Shown here: positions 23,769 through 36,420 of the stretch, piece after piece
How the letters are laid out: every line of letters starts with the position of its first letter
How positions within the stretch are numbered: position 1 is the first letter of the stretch
Assembly (NCBI RefSeq): GCF_050947335.1
Contig: NC_134995.1
Location: forward strand, 6,796,501-6,860,500
Length of the DNA stretch: 64,000 nucleotides
Source: Megachile rotundata
Taxonomy: Eukaryota; Arthropoda; Insecta; Hymenoptera; Megachilidae
Direction: 5' to 3'
The notes under the pieces: generated by a model
The model's database searches: none
What the model saw: only the letters and a program-made list of their open reading frames with translations
What the model was told of the DNA's origin: nothing
Made by a program: the position numbers and the translations under genes

Positions 23769-24696
23769 TGCAAATCGGAGAAACGTGTGCCAAATTCGTA
23801 CGCATCCTTCTGGAAACGAGATACCTGCCGGACCAAGAAGGATAGGCTGCAGAGTAGTGTACCGGGGACAACGAATTAACGTGACCCAAGCTAAGAACAG
23901 AAAGACCACAGCAACTCGCATTAATACCTGGACACTGCGCCTGTTGTTTTGCATAACAGTTCATTTAGATATTGTGTTTCAGAACAATGAATGATTACGA
24001 TTAACCTCTTAGGCACGCTGGAACTTTATGCGCTGCTTCTCTGTATGGCAGAGAAGCGAATTATGCGTAAACAGCACAATGCGTGACAATGCTGTTCTCT
24101 GCGCGAGTACATTGGAATGAAGTTTTTGATGATTAAATTATAATTTTTCACGAAGATATGATACATATGCTTTAACTTTGATAATTTACTTTTTTAGAAA
24201 ATTCACAAAATATGTAATTTCCAAATGTTTTCAATATAGTGTATTAATGAGAGGTGCTCCCATGGTACTTAAACTACTTGGCGTTATCTTTTGTTTACAT
24301 GTAATGTACTTTTGGGGGATTTGTTAATAGGCTCAGAAAACATAGTGAAGGCAAAAAAAGTGTGAATTAAGATATATGAAAACGGTCGTTTAGTTGAAAT
24401 GGTGAATGAGCGAGTAGAGTGCGCCACTATGGTGCTATGCAATCTACATTGACATTCGTAACAACCACTATAGTAGCGCGACGTGCCTAAGAGGTTGATG
24501 CAAGACGTTTGTGATCTAACTATGATTAATTTTTATTATTATCATATCATCTTCCGCATCACATTTTTACACTCATGTTTGTTGAAACAAAATATTCAGA
24601 TCCATCTATCTCTAGGATAGATCTCTCTATGAAACCTAAAGGAAACGAAACCGCCCCTCAGCATTCAACTCGAGAGCTACCAATTAGCCACAACTA
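23769..24696 (+). repeat. 928 bp dispersed repeat, copy B
   Basis: This is the second copy of the segment at 2683-3610, the same length and orientation, 21,086 bp away. It keeps CpG at several sites where copy A has TpG or CpA. No target-site duplication is evident around the whole 928 bp unit. Confidence 0.93.
24001..24498 (+). mobile_element. TTAA-flanked inverted-repeat element, piggyBac-like MITE, copy B
   Basis: The ends are TTAA-CCTCTTAGGCACG (from 24005) and CGTGCCTAAGAGG-TTGA (to 24494), so the terminal inverted repeat is 13 bp and perfect here. The interior is 490 bp as in copy A. Both copies carry the same TTAA/TTGA flanks and the same surrounding sequence, so the insertion predates the spread or duplication of the 928 bp unit. 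Confidence 0.62.
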
Positions 24697-25389
24697 ATTT
24701 GTAGAATTCATTCCCAAATCCCCAATTATCATTACACAAAATAATAATTTCTCTTTCACCGCATATAACAAGCTAATACAATTTTTTATTTCCATAATAA
24801 CAAATATTAAGACTATTACACCTTCGCAAAATTGAGCCATTATCGACCTTTCCTCGCCTCTTTATTTCACCAGCCCATGTTGCAGCTCTTACCAGCATTT
24901 AAACCTACACATTAAACATAGCAAAAGCTACAATTACATCATTATTAATAACAACGCAATTTATCCTCAACTATAATTACAGTTTTCAGACAGTTTCATA
25001 ACACCCTAATTTCATCATAACGATGCTCCACAGATTGCCAATATACGTATATTTAATTTTAATCACGTTTGCATATTTTACAAAAGCATACATTCTCTGT
25101 AAAATACCCACTGTTTCATGCGAGTAATTACAGTACCATGTAATTTGTATGCATTTAAATTTCCCGGATCTATGCATATTTCAAGTATCGGTAAACGACA
25201 CATGCAAACGGATTTGACGTTACACAACTTCCGTCATTAACGGTAATAAACATCTTCTTTTTAGTCCATTACTTTACCTGGTCATCGAACTAGGATCACG
25301 TAGGAAAATTTCACTTTTATAACATTTTATCATTAATGGAAACTTTATGGAATCAAAATGGAATTTTATCGAAAGAGAATTTGGGAATT
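24697..25389. other. AT-rich unique DNA
   Basis: No repeat structure, open frame or RNA gene stands out. The longest frame is 63 codons on minus. Confidence 0.5.
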
Positions 25390-26080
25390 TTATCATATGC
25401 AAATTTGAGAATTTGAAAATTTGAATACTGGAATACTTAGAAATTGTGGAGTTGGGGAGTTAGGAAGTTGGGGAGTTGGAGACTTGGGAAATTTGGAAAT
25501 GTAACTATTGGAATATTGGAAAATTGGAGAATTAGGGAATTGGGGAGTAGGATAATTGAGGAATTAGGTAATTGGGAAATTTTGAAACTGAAATATTAGA
25601 CTATTAGAATATTAGGAAATTGGAAAATTGAGAAGTGGGGAATTAGGAAATTTGTAAATTTAAATATTGGAAAATTGGGGAATTGGGAAATTGGGAAATT
25701 TGGAAATTGAAAACTTGGAAAATTGGGAAATTGGGAAATTGGGAAATTTGAATATTGGAATATTGGGGAATTGGGGAGTAGGAGAATTGAGGAATTAGGT
25801 AATTGGGAAATTTTGAAACTGAAATATTAGACTATTAGAATATTAGGAAATTGGAAAATTGAGAAGTGGGGAATTAGGAAATTTGTAAATTTAAATATTG
25901 GAAAATTGGGGAATTGGGAAATTGGGAAATTTGGAAATTGAAAACTTGGAAAATTGGGAAATTGGGAAATTGGGAAATTTGAATATTGGAATATTGGGGA
26001 ATTGGGGAGTAGGAGAATTGAGGAATTAGGTAATTGGGAAATTGGGAAATTGAAATATTAGAATATTAGGAAAAATTTCA
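25390..26080 (+). repeat. AATT minisatellite with a 231 bp higher-order repeat
   Basis: Short units such as GGAAATTGGG and GAATTGGGGA build the tract. A longer block starting at GGGGAGTAGG recurs at 25542, 25773 and 26004, exactly 231 bp apart. The first two full blocks are nearly identical and the third is truncated. The G-rich strand is on plus and C is almost absent. No coding potential. Confidence 0.93.
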
Positions 26081-27189
26081 CTTTCCTAACATTTTGTCAT
26101 AAATGGAAAATTTTTAGCTCATGCAAAATTATTACTAAATACGTTGATAAGGATACATAGCAATTTGTTACTATCGTGATAAATTGTGTGATGTGTGATT
26201 AAGATGTCTTTACCTTAGGTTCGAGTATCGATGGCGCTAGAGGTGAAATTTGATGAATGTCATATGTAGAAAATGTCTTGTGCCAAGACTAGTTTACTAC
26301 ATTATTTAAGTTGAAGAAAATTACAGGTATTTAGGAAAATAATGAAGATATAAAACATATACGATGCATGTCGGAAGCTGTCACCAAAGGATATATACAG
26401 GATATGTCTTAATATTATACCCAGTAGTGTTATGTTACTTAATAAATTATATAATTACAATTTGAGAGCCTTCTATTTTACGGGAAACTTAAATGCTGTA
26501 AATGGTCCTAATTCGATATGCAGCGACTGTAATTATACGTCGCCGAAGCAAATAAAATTCGCCGCGATTTCTCGCGTTGAATTGTTGCGCAAAAAGTGCA
26601 CACGTCGATAATAAAACGAGAGGCCGTGTATTACGATTTAACGATCATCTTACCCAGCGAATTTTTGCATAACGAAACTCGCAAATTGCAGTTGCAATCA
26701 TGGCAAACGCGAAACGAACGGTCGAAAGTGCAATAAGGTCCGCTGTCATTTATTCGTCGTTATAATGAACCGGTTGATGGCTTAATATTTCACCGGTGGC
26801 GTACTGTGGCGCCAGCGTGAATTCTGTCGCTTTAATGACTACCGCAGCATTTAATTGTGACATTTAATAATTCACGATGGTCAGAACACAGCGTGTACAC
26901 ACACGGTGTATCGCAACGCTCTGTACGTTCGAAAGCCCAAAGGTTTGCGTCCAAAGGGACCATTACAATGCTTCATACTATGCCGGCTATCCTTGCGTCC
27001 ATTTTCGTCCTTTGTTCCGTTCTGACACTCTCTCTTTCTCTCGTTGTTTTACGGTTACGTTTATATTCCTGTATTTCTGTATTTGTTATTGTGTATAGGA
27101 TTTATCGTACTGCTTATCTTATAAAAATGAGAATGGTTTGTTATAGGTGGATTTTGGTAAAAGACGCAATTTTTATTTTAAGTTTAGGA
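26081..27189. other. Unique DNA, no gene called
   Basis: A CpG-richer block at 26510-26990 has a 120-codon frame (26857-27219) whose second half is hydrophobic. That frame runs into the next minisatellite and lacks a recognisable domain, so I do not call it. Confidence 0.45.
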
Positions 27190-27800
27190 ATTTGCGTATT
27201 TGGGAATTTTGAAATTTGAGAATTTTAAGGATTAGGTGTTGGAGAATTTGGGGAGTTGGGAATTTGGGGAGTTGAGAATTTGGGAATTTGAGAATTTGGG
27301 GATTTGAGAATTTGGGGATTTGAGAATTTGGGGATTTGAGAATTTGGGGATTTGAGAATTTGGGGATTTGAGAATTTGAGAATTTGGGGATTTGAGAATT
27401 TGGAGATTTGAGAATTTAGCGATTTGAGAATTTGGAGATTTGAGAATTTGAAAATTTGAGAACTTGGGGATTTGAGAATTTGGATATTTGAGAAATTGGA
27501 GATTTGAGAATTTGGATGTTGGAGAATTAGGCAATTTAAGAAATTGGAAATTTGAGAATTTGAAGCTTTGAAAATTTGGAGATTTAAGTATTTGAATATT
27601 TACGAATTGGGAAATTTGGTAATTGTGAAATCTTGGAATTTGAAAATATAGAATTATGTGAACATGGATATTCAGAAATTTGAGTGTTTGATCATTTCTG
27701 TTAAAAATTTAGAAATTTGGAAATTTGCAAGTCTGAAAGTTTAGAAATTTGAAAATTTGAAAACTTAAGAATTTAGCAATTTAGGAATTATGGGAAATTG
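27190..27800 (+). repeat. 16 bp minisatellite, unit GAATTTGGGGATTTGA
   Basis: Regular 16 bp units occupy 27240-27500, and diverged units extend to 27800. G is on plus. The 100-codon minus frame over it repeats Lys-Phe-Ser-Asn and Ser-Pro-Asn-Ser-Gln motifs and is an artefact. Confidence 0.92.
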
Positions 27801-27969
27801 AGAGGGGTGGTAATGATTCGGAAAATTTCCTAATTAGAAAAATTAAGAAAATTTCCTAACTTGGGATATTTAGTGATTGCAAATCTTCAAAATTTAATAA
27901 CTCGACAACTTGATAATTTGACAATTGTCACCTCAACAAATTGACGACTCAACTGTACATCTCCACATC

Positions 27970-28290
27970 TTTCAACTCTATAACCTAACATCTACATAAT
28001 TGGACATCTGATAACTTGCTAACTTACAAATTTAACAATTATGCCAATTTACTAATTTCCTAATTAAGAGTTTAAGAATTTGCTGATTTCTCAATTTTAT
28101 AATCCCACAATTTAAAAATGAAATAATCTTTCAATTGTATAACCTAACATCTACATAACTGGACATCTGATAACTTACTAACTTACAAATTCAACAATTC
28201 CCCAATTTGCTAATTTCCTAATTGAGGGGTTAAAAATTTGTTATCTTCTCAATTTTATAACCCCACAATTTAAAAATGAAATAATAACAA
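27970..28290 (+). repeat. Two-copy tandem duplication, 159 bp unit
   Basis: ATAACCTAACATCTACATAA lies at 27980 and at 28139, 159 bp apart. The copies share GGACATCTGATAACTT, TTACAAATT, TTTCCTAATT and CCCACAATTTAAAAATGAAA segments in order. Confidence 0.9.
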
Positions 28291-28299
28291 AATTCAAAG

Positions 28300-29560
28300 G
28301 CAGCAATCCGTGAAGACGACCATTCTGAAAGTGGCGAATTCGCCATTACACCTCCAGTAACCGGTATTAATTTCTCGGTAGAACGTCTGTACGTACTAGC
28401 AGATTTTCCCGCGCTCTCTCAGCCGTAGAATGTATCGGCATGCCAATTTAGATAAATTAAGTAGCTACCCCGTGGGAGAATTAACTTGGCAGCCAATCTC
28501 GACTGTACCGTTGGAAAGACGAACGGGTTACCGGCTCCTTGTAAGGCGCATTTCCATCGACACGCGGTAGGCGCAACCAAGATGTCTGGGGAAATGAAGC
28601 TATGCGGGTCGTAGCCGTTTCATCTTCCTGCAAATAATTTAATCCAGGCTAAGTACATATTTATGTCTGCACATAGGCTGAGCCGCTACTAGCTAGGCAA
28701 GAGACGGTATATAAAGCCAAGTATCACATATACCTTCTTGCGTGATCTTATATAAGGCCCCTAGCCATTAAAATTAATAAACGCAATTTGCCAGCTTAAT
28801 TGAAAAGTTTCGGAACGATTTCCCGTGCAAAAGATTCCGAAACGACGCGATCTTTTTCTACCCATAAATACGTTTTGGTTATCTCTCTCTTGGCGTTCCG
28901 GTGATATAGTGCGGGTACGGTTGAAATTGAACGCGACCATGCGTCCAGAACGCCTCTGAATATCCGAGGAGGCTTCTTCAGGATTTCCCGGGCACGGTAT
29001 TTAATTTGGTCGACGTAAGGAGAGCCGGTAAAGAACGGTGCAAGGGGTAGGAAAAAGCAGGAGAAAAAAAAAAAGTTGGAGAGATCTGCATAAGGGAAAA
29101 GAATAAAGGATAACGGAGAGAAAGAATGGGGGTGGCTGAAGGGGTGTGCAGAAAGCGCGACGAAAAGGCCTCGACAGTTTGGACCTTACGGAATCTTAAT
29201 AACTTGGCTCGGCTATTTTTATATTTCTCCTAGCCGTGACATTAAAAATCCTCGACTAAACTTTTAACATATATTTAACTTAAAGCTCCGACCCCAGCGT
29301 CGCGCGTTCAACGCTGTCTCTTGAATAAAAATCACCCTCAATGGCGCACTTTACTTTAGTGCTCGCGTCTGCGAAGAGTGACTGCGTTAGAAAAAGAGGA
29401 AACGGAAGCGAGTGCATGAGGCTGGAAGAAAAAGACGGACGTGCGTAGATCGTCGCATATTAATATCAGACGGGAAGGGACTATAGTTCTTGCTGGGTCG
29501 AAATGTCGCTTTTAACGATCTGATGATTCTTTCAAATCTTTAGTTTTATATTTTATTAAA
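28300..29560. other. Long GC-richer unique block, possible conserved noncoding DNA
   Basis: This is the longest repeat-free block of moderate GC in the window and it has no notable open frame on either strand. It holds a TATATAAAG box-like site near 28710, homeodomain-type TAAT cores near 28770 (AAAATTAATAAACG) and CpG-rich patches. Lack of coding frames together with sustained sequence complexity suggests regulatory DNA, but this is inference. Confidence 0.35.
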
Positions 29561-29639
29561 TTTAAATTAGGTTAGTTTATATTTAGGTTATGTTTTTAGG
29601 TTAGGTTAATTTTTGAAGTGAGGTTAAGTAACTTATCAT

Positions 29640-30520
29640 GGCGATTTTAGGAATTAGTTGGGATATTTAGGGATTTGGAGATTCTTGAATTTTGGGATTA
29701 CGAGATTGGGAAATTTCAGTGTTGGGAAATTTGAAGTTGAAAGTTCAGAATTCTGAAATTTGGAAAATTTGGTGATTTGAACGTATGGAAACTTAAGAAT
29801 TAGACAAATTGAATATTGGAATAGTTAAAAATTGGGAAATTGAGAGATTGGGGAGTTAGGGAATTGGGCACTTGGAAAATTCGGAGTTAGGGTGTTATGG
29901 ACTTGAAAAATTGGAAAAATTCAGAAAATTAGAGAAAGGAGAAAGTGGGATATGGGAAAAATGGGGAAATGGGAAACTGGGGAAATGGGAAATTGAGGAA
30001 ATGGGCAATTGGGGAAATGGGAAATTGGGGAAATGGGAAATTGGGGAAATGGGAAATTGGGGAAATGGGAAATTGGGGAAATGGGAAATTGGGGAAATGA
30101 GAAATTGGTGAAGTGGGAAATTAGGGAAATGAGAAATTGGGAAAATGGGAAATTGGGGAAATAGGAAATTGGTGAAGTGAAAAATTGGGGAAATGGGAAA
30201 TTGAGGAAATTGAAAATTGGAAAATTGGGAAATGAAAAATTTGGGAAATTGGGAAATTTGAGAATTGGGAAATTAGGAAAATTGGAAAATGGGAAAATGG
30301 GAAATTGGGAAAATAGGAAATTGGGAAAATTAGAAATTGGGAAAATTGGAAATTGGGAAAATTGGAAATTGGGAAAATTGGAAATTGGGAAAATGAGAAA
30401 TTTAAAAATTGACAAACTACGAAACTTGACAATTTAAAAACTTGTAAACTTAGGAAAAACAAAAATTCGGAAATTTGAAATTGGGAAATTGAAGAATTAG
30501 AAAATTACAAAATTGGAAAA
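29640..30520 (+). repeat. 16 bp minisatellite, unit GGGGAAATGGGAAATT
   Basis: Clean 16 bp units run from about 29960 to 30170, then grade into GGAAATTGGGAAAAT units and decayed flanks. G is on plus. The open frames on both strands, up to 164 codons, follow from the period. Confidence 0.93.
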
Positions 30521-30539
30521 TTCAAAGAATGGAATATTT

Positions 30540-31245
30540 GCACAGAAATTAAATCTGCACCACTTTCACCATAAACATCTCACATCGTAACAAAATAAGA
30601 GATATGTCCCCTGAGATCAAATATCTTAACAAAATAAAAGAGACATTCAAATCGTTAATGTGACCTCATCCCACAGAGTTCGACAACTCCTCGCCACAGT
30701 TACGTCGCAATTCCCTGGAGATTGTATTTATTTGCTGGCCAGCGGCGTTTCGTTTGCGCCATCGTTCCCAAAAGTGTTTGCTCGGAGCCAGGGTTCCTCC
30801 AGTTTTCACACTCTACCCTAACACGTTCTAACTACCCGCGCCTCGTCGGCGAGTTCTGTCCGACCATTGTTCGACGAACTTTTCTTTCAACGAACTGCCC
30901 ACTCTGTAGCCCCTCAGTAGACCGTGTTCGCGTGCAATTTCCGCGTCTGCACATAATGCACGTACGGACGAGTTTAACCACCGAGAATGTGTCGAGATTA
31001 AAGGGTTCGGTTTTTGGCGCATTCGGAACGGAATTTTCTTCTTTTTCGTTTAATTCTTCTCGTTCGCTGCTACATTTTCTATGTAATTGTTTCAAATCTC
31101 TATATTGGACCAATTTTCAGAAGGAAATAATAGAATTAAGCAATATGGCGGATGTGAAGTAAAAAAACGTGCTTGGTGAAGCAGAAGTTGTCTAATTTTT
31201 AGACTTGGAACTTCTGGGTGCTTTTTAAAAATGCAACCTGTGAAT
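30540..31245. other. GC-richer unique block, 146-codon frame not assigned
   Basis: The block at 30660-31080 is CpG-rich. A 146-codon plus frame (30722-31162) and overlapping minus frames of 64 and 93 codons have no recognisable domain. The frame ends in TATGGCGGATGTGAAGTAA. A coding role cannot be supported. Confidence 0.35.
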
Positions 31246-31570
31246 AATAAATGTAAGAAAGTTCAGTTAAAATATTTGGTAGGATTTGTCAAAAATAAAA
31301 GTACCGTGCAATTAAATTTTAAGGTGCTCTAGCAATCAATGTGTCAGTAACTAGTTAGACCTATCAGTAATAAATGTACCAAATTCTGTTAAAATATTTG
31401 GGAAGATTCCTCTAAAATAAAAGTACCATCAATTTTTCAACTGGTCTAGCAATCAAACTCAGTTCTAGAAAGAAACGTGAATAATAAATAAAACTGCTGT
31501 GAAAATATTTGGTACGATTTGTCGAAAATAAAAATACCTGCAAATTTTCAACAATGGTAAATCAAATGTG
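31246..31570 (+). repeat. Three-copy degenerate tandem repeat, 111-122 bp unit
   Basis: AATATTTGG occurs at 31271, 31393 and 31504. In each copy an AAAATAAAARTACC segment follows, and the first two also share TCTAGCAATCAA. Confidence 0.8.
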
Positions 31571-32399
31571 AGATATCTTTCCAATTTCAGAGGACAATAA
31601 TTTTTATTACATTTCTAAATTTTATTATAAAAAATATCTTTCGCCATCATATTACAAGCAAATGGAATTAGTTCAATTAAACATCAGATTTAATCACCGC
31701 AGATAAAATGACCAGAAGAAATAATTTCAAGAAGCGAACCCAATAACGTATTTAAACATCGTTCTAATTCGCCACCGATGAATAAATCAGAAGCAGATCT
31801 GGGAATAAAATAAACAGGCCACGAACGGTGAACGTTTATTCTGAAATTCACTTCCACTTTCTTTGTGGCCATCTCAAGATAGAATTGCGCTGCTATGATA
31901 TCGTTTTCCGATATCGGTATCCTCTGTTTAATTCATTAACAGGGATCTGCGCGGTAGCTAGGCTAAATGGTGCAAGAAATAGAACAATAAAGCCTCTTCT
32001 CGATAATGACTCTTTCCAGCGATTCGATGGAACATCTTCTGGACCTAATAGGGTCACTGGTTAGCGACAGTGTCCGAGACTATAAAACTAACTCGTAAAT
32101 TCGCCGGTGAGCTTGAAAGTGGCGCTAAGTCACTGGAGATGGGTTGCTTTTAAGTGTTTTGTTTATTCCAGCTTGTAGTAGGAATGCAGTTATGGTACTC
32201 TTAGGGCGAGTTTAGGGCAAGTTTTTTATATTATGCTGGGTACTGGTAGCTTTGTGGGTGGACGAATTTTAGAATTTCTTACTTTGCCCTTATCTGGTCG
32301 GTTGTTGAAGAAAGAAGGTGGTTTCTTTGCAAAATTTACGAATCCCTATTTCGTAATGTCTTTATATTTCCAAATTTATGGACCTCGTCGCTAAATTTA
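31571..32399. other. Unique DNA, no gene seen
   Basis: AT-rich, with a GC-richer patch at 31680-32160. Frames of 60 and 78 codons have no domain I recognise. Confidence 0.5.
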
Positions 32400-33890
32400 G
32401 AAATATCCAAGTAACCAAATTTCTAATTTCAGCAAACCCTACATTTTAAAATACATGTATAAACAATTGCATATCCAAGTCTATGTACTAACAAATCCAT
32501 ACACGTCCAAATCCATATGTCTTCAAATCTCTGGACCATCAAATACTGACATCCTTCAATCACTACATCCTCACATATTTGCATGTCCAAGCCGCTACAT
32601 TGCCACTTTCCTATATTCTCAAATGCCCACACTTATAAATCTCTACTAGTTCAAATTCTTACATCCCCAAATCTCTACATCCTCACATATCTACATGTAT
32701 ACTCAAATTCCTACGTTCTCACATATCTGCAGCTCCAAATCTCTACATATCCAAATTTCTATATCTTACATATCTCTGTGTCCATAAATTCTTACGTCTT
32801 CAAACCTCTACGTCCTAAATCTCTACATCTCCACACACCAACATGCTAAAACCCCTACATCCCCAAAATGTCTATTCCCAAATTTCCAACCGCTGAATTC
32901 TCAAATTCCCCAAATTCCAAAAATTCCCAAAGTCCCAAATCTCCAACCCCTGAACTCTCAAATCCCCAAATTCCCCAAATTCCTAAAGTCCTAAATTTCC
33001 AACCCCGGAATTTTCAAATCCTCAAATCCCCAAATCCCCAAATCCCCAAATTCCCAAAATTCCCAATATTCCCAAAGTCCCAAATCTCCAACCCCTGAAT
33101 TCTCAAACCCCCAAATTCCCAAAATTCCCAAACTCCTAAAGTCCTAAATTTCCAACTCCTGAATTCTCAAATCCTCAAATTCCCAAAATTCCCAAACTCC
33201 TAAAGTCCTAAAACTCCCACCCCTGAATTCTCAAATCTCCAAATTCCCCCAATTCCCAAAGTCCTAAATTTCCAACCCCTGAATTTTCAAATCCCCAAAT
33301 TCCCCAAATTCCCAATATTCCCAAAGTCCCAAATCTCCAACCCCTGAATTCTCAAATCCCCAAATTTCCAAAATTCCCAAACTCCCAAAGTCCTAAATTT
33401 CCAACCTCTGAATTCTCAAATCCCTAAATCCCCATATTTCCCCAAATTCCCAAATTCTCAAAATTCCCAAAGTCCCAAATTTTCAACCCCCGAATTCTCA
33501 AATCCCCAAATTTCCAAAATTCACAAAATTCCTAAAATTCCTAAAATTCCTAAAATTCCCAAATTCCCAAATTCCCAAATTCCCAAAGTTCCAAATTTCC
33601 AACCCCCAAATCCCAAAATTCCCAAACCCCAAAATTCCCAAACCCCAAAATTCCCAAATCCCAAAATTCCCAAATCCCAAATCCCTACGTCCTCCTACAT
33701 CCTACAGCCCCAAATTCCTAAATCTTGAAACACCCAAATCCCCGAATTCCTAAATTCTAAGCTACCCACTTCCCTAAATTCCCAAATTCCTAAATCCTGA
33801 AACACCCAAATCCCCAAATTCCTAAATCCTAAAGTCCCTAAATCCCCAAACTCCGAAATTCTCAGCCACCCAATTCCCTAAATTCCCAAA
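32400..33890 (+). repeat. Compound AATTCCC minisatellite with irregular higher-order repeat
   Basis: The left part (32400-32870) uses ACATCC and CAAATCTCTACAT units. From 32870 the tract is AAATTCCC octamers with a recurring phrase close to CCAACCCCTGAATTCTCAAA. That phrase appears about nine times between 32940 and 33500, spaced roughly 55-85 bp. C is on plus and G is scarce. Confidence 0.92.
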
Positions 33891-33899
33891 TGACCATAA

Positions 33900-34350
33900 A
33901 ACTGATCCAATCTTCCACTACCAAAGTTTGATAAGTACAAGCAGTCGAACAGTCAACAAAACGCAACGGATTTCGTCGTCACGAAATAATGGAGCCACTC
34001 GCACCATGTGGCGTTTTCGCTTTCCTGCCCGCCCCAGCCCGCCCGTGCCCGAAGCGTGTTCGCGCGGATATTTTTATGGATCCATCGATGTATGAACACA
34101 TGCAATCGCTCGCGTTTATTGTTTTTGTCGGCCCGTTCTCGACGCCAGTCGAATTTGCATATTTTGCACCGTTGCCGACTGTCCGGCCTATTGTGTCCAA
34201 CCGACTGCCGGATTGCTCCACATTGAGCATAAGCTAGCACTTTTGCATGACAATGAAAGCGCCAATGGTATCAGCCATGTTCGACGCGTAACGCGAGAGA
34301 AAGTTTGCGATGAGAGCGCAAAAAGTTGCGTGCTTTTTTTCTTTTGTGGA
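33900..34350. other. GC-richer unique block
   Basis: GC peaks at 33990-34070 with CpG-rich sequence. Four overlapping frames of 72-95 codons are open on both strands. An ATTTGCATATTTTGCA stretch (octamer-like) lies near 34155. No protein domain is recognised; a regulatory role is possible. Confidence 0.4.
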
Positions 34351-35479
34351 GGTGTTACGTTTTTAGCGGGGTCGCTGACTTAACAAATTTGGGGGCTTGG
34401 TTTTTGTTTTGGGAGAAGTTTTCGGGTTTTGGTAAGTGTTTTATAGTGGTTTTGTTGAACTCAATGGGTCGTTAGATGATTAAGGGTACTTTATTTGTAA
34501 AATGTGTGAGAATGAATTATGTGAAATATGGACATGGGAAAATAAGATGAAGAGGTTATGTTAGGTTATTGAAAGTTATGAGATTGTTATGTGATTCGGC
34601 ATATTGTGAATGGAAGTATGGTAATTAGGAAATTTGGATATTTTGAAACAGCAAATTATTACACTTTTGTGTTTGCGAGGTTTTAAAGATTTTTTAGAAG
34701 TTTAGAAATTTAGAAATTTGGAAATTGAAAATTGACAAAATGAGAAATTAAAAAATTGGAAAATATAGAAATTTAAAAATTTAATAATTCGAGTATGTAG
34801 AAATTTGAAAATTTAGAAATTTAAAAATTGAGAAATTGAGAAATTTAAAAATTCAGAAATACAAAAAATCGAATATTAACAATTCTGTACTTGTGGAAAT
34901 TTAGAATTTAGAAGTACAAAAAATTAAGAATTCCCAATTTTAAAAATTCGTAAACCCAAAAATTCAAATACTTCGAAATCCGAAAATTAAATTCCAAAAT
35001 CCTTCTTTAGAAAGACATTCACAAATTTCAAAATGTAAAACTTTGAAAATCTTCAAATCTTAAAATAGCTTTTTTTAAAAACATCATTTTTTCTCACCGT
35101 TCCATGAAGTTGTTTGGATCATATTTTTATTTTTTATTAACCCATTTTACTCGAAAAGAATTCATAAAATTGCAAAATAATGCAATTGAATTTCATTTTG
35201 AATTTTGTTTTTTAAAATTTCAGCTGGTTTTATTTTAATCTCTAAATGGAGATCATAGTACAAGCGTTGTTCTCTTGGAATAAATATTCAATATTCATAT
35301 CTCAGTGTGTACAAAAAACAAAAAAAGAACATCGCAGTATACACTGGCATCACCAAATGGATATCGATCTTTTATTCAACTGAATACCAAAGAATGATAT
35401 TTATTTATTTTCTAAATAGAATTTTAAATTTTATGCGGAGATATTGAAAACTAATATAGTCGAAGTCTTTAAAAAAATA
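34351..35479. repeat. Degenerate AATT minisatellite and AT-rich DNA
   Basis: From 34680 to 35060 GAAATTTAGAAATTT-like units recur irregularly at about 8-10 bp. The rest is AT-rich without structure that I can name. Confidence 0.55.
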
Positions 35480-36420
35480 TTTACGGGTTTAGAGGTTACG
35501 TAATTAATTTAGTATAAAAATTAATTATTATGTTTCGCTAAATGTATTTTAATTTATAACTACAAAATTATTTAATTTGAAAAAATTTACTGTTATGTTA
35601 AATAGAAAATGTAATTAAAAAATTAGTGTAAAGTTTGGTAAATAAAATTGAATTCTAAATTATAACTTTCATGTTAATAATTTTAAAGCATTCAATTTGA
35701 ATTATTATAATTTTCAAATTATCTAATTTAAGTTCACGAAATTTTTAAATTAACAAATTTTAATTATACAAATTTTTAAGGGATTAAATTTCAATTGTTC
35801 AAATTGTTAAATCATTAAATTTATGTTATTAATATTTTTAAACTATTAAATTTATGTTGTTAAAATTTTAAAATTACCATGTTTGAATTGTTACAAATTT
35901 TTAATCGTAAAATTTATATTATTACTATTTTTAAATTATCAAATTTAAATTGGTAATATTCTTAAATTGTCAAGTTTGAATTATTATCAATTTTTAATTA
36001 TCAAATTTAAATCATTACTGTTTTTAAATCATCAAATTTAAATTATTACTATTTTTAAATTATCAAACTGAAACTATTAAAATGTTTTAATCACCCAATT
36101 TAAATTATTAATATTTTTAAATTGTCAAATTTAAATTCTTGCAATTCTTAAATTGTCAAGCTTGAATTATTGTCAATTTTTAATCATCAAATTTAAATTA
36201 TTACAATTTTTAAATTATCAAATTGATATTATTAAAATTTTTAAATAATCAAATTGATATTATTAAAATTTTTAAACTGGCAAATTTAAATTATTCAAAT
36301 TTTTAAATCATCAAATTTTAATCATTAAAATTTGTTAAGCATAAAATTTGAATTACTAATTGCCATGACATCAAATTTATGTCACAAAAATGCTTAAATG
36401 AACAATTTCATATTTTCAAA
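35480..36420 (+). repeat. AT-only degenerate repeat, about 30 bp unit
   Basis: The pattern ATTTTTAAATTATCAAATTT, alternating with TAAATTATTA, recurs with a period near 29-32 bp for most of this tract. Units vary in length and sequence. GC is extremely low and there is no open frame. Confidence 0.75.

Noticed and set aside
23521..23964. 147-codon minus frame
   Set aside because: It crosses the edge of the 928 bp dispersed repeat, is not preserved in the other copy beyond that edge, and has no known domain.
26857..27219. 120-codon frame with a hydrophobic half, possible membrane protein
   Set aside because: Runs into a minisatellite and lacks a recognisable domain or splice context.
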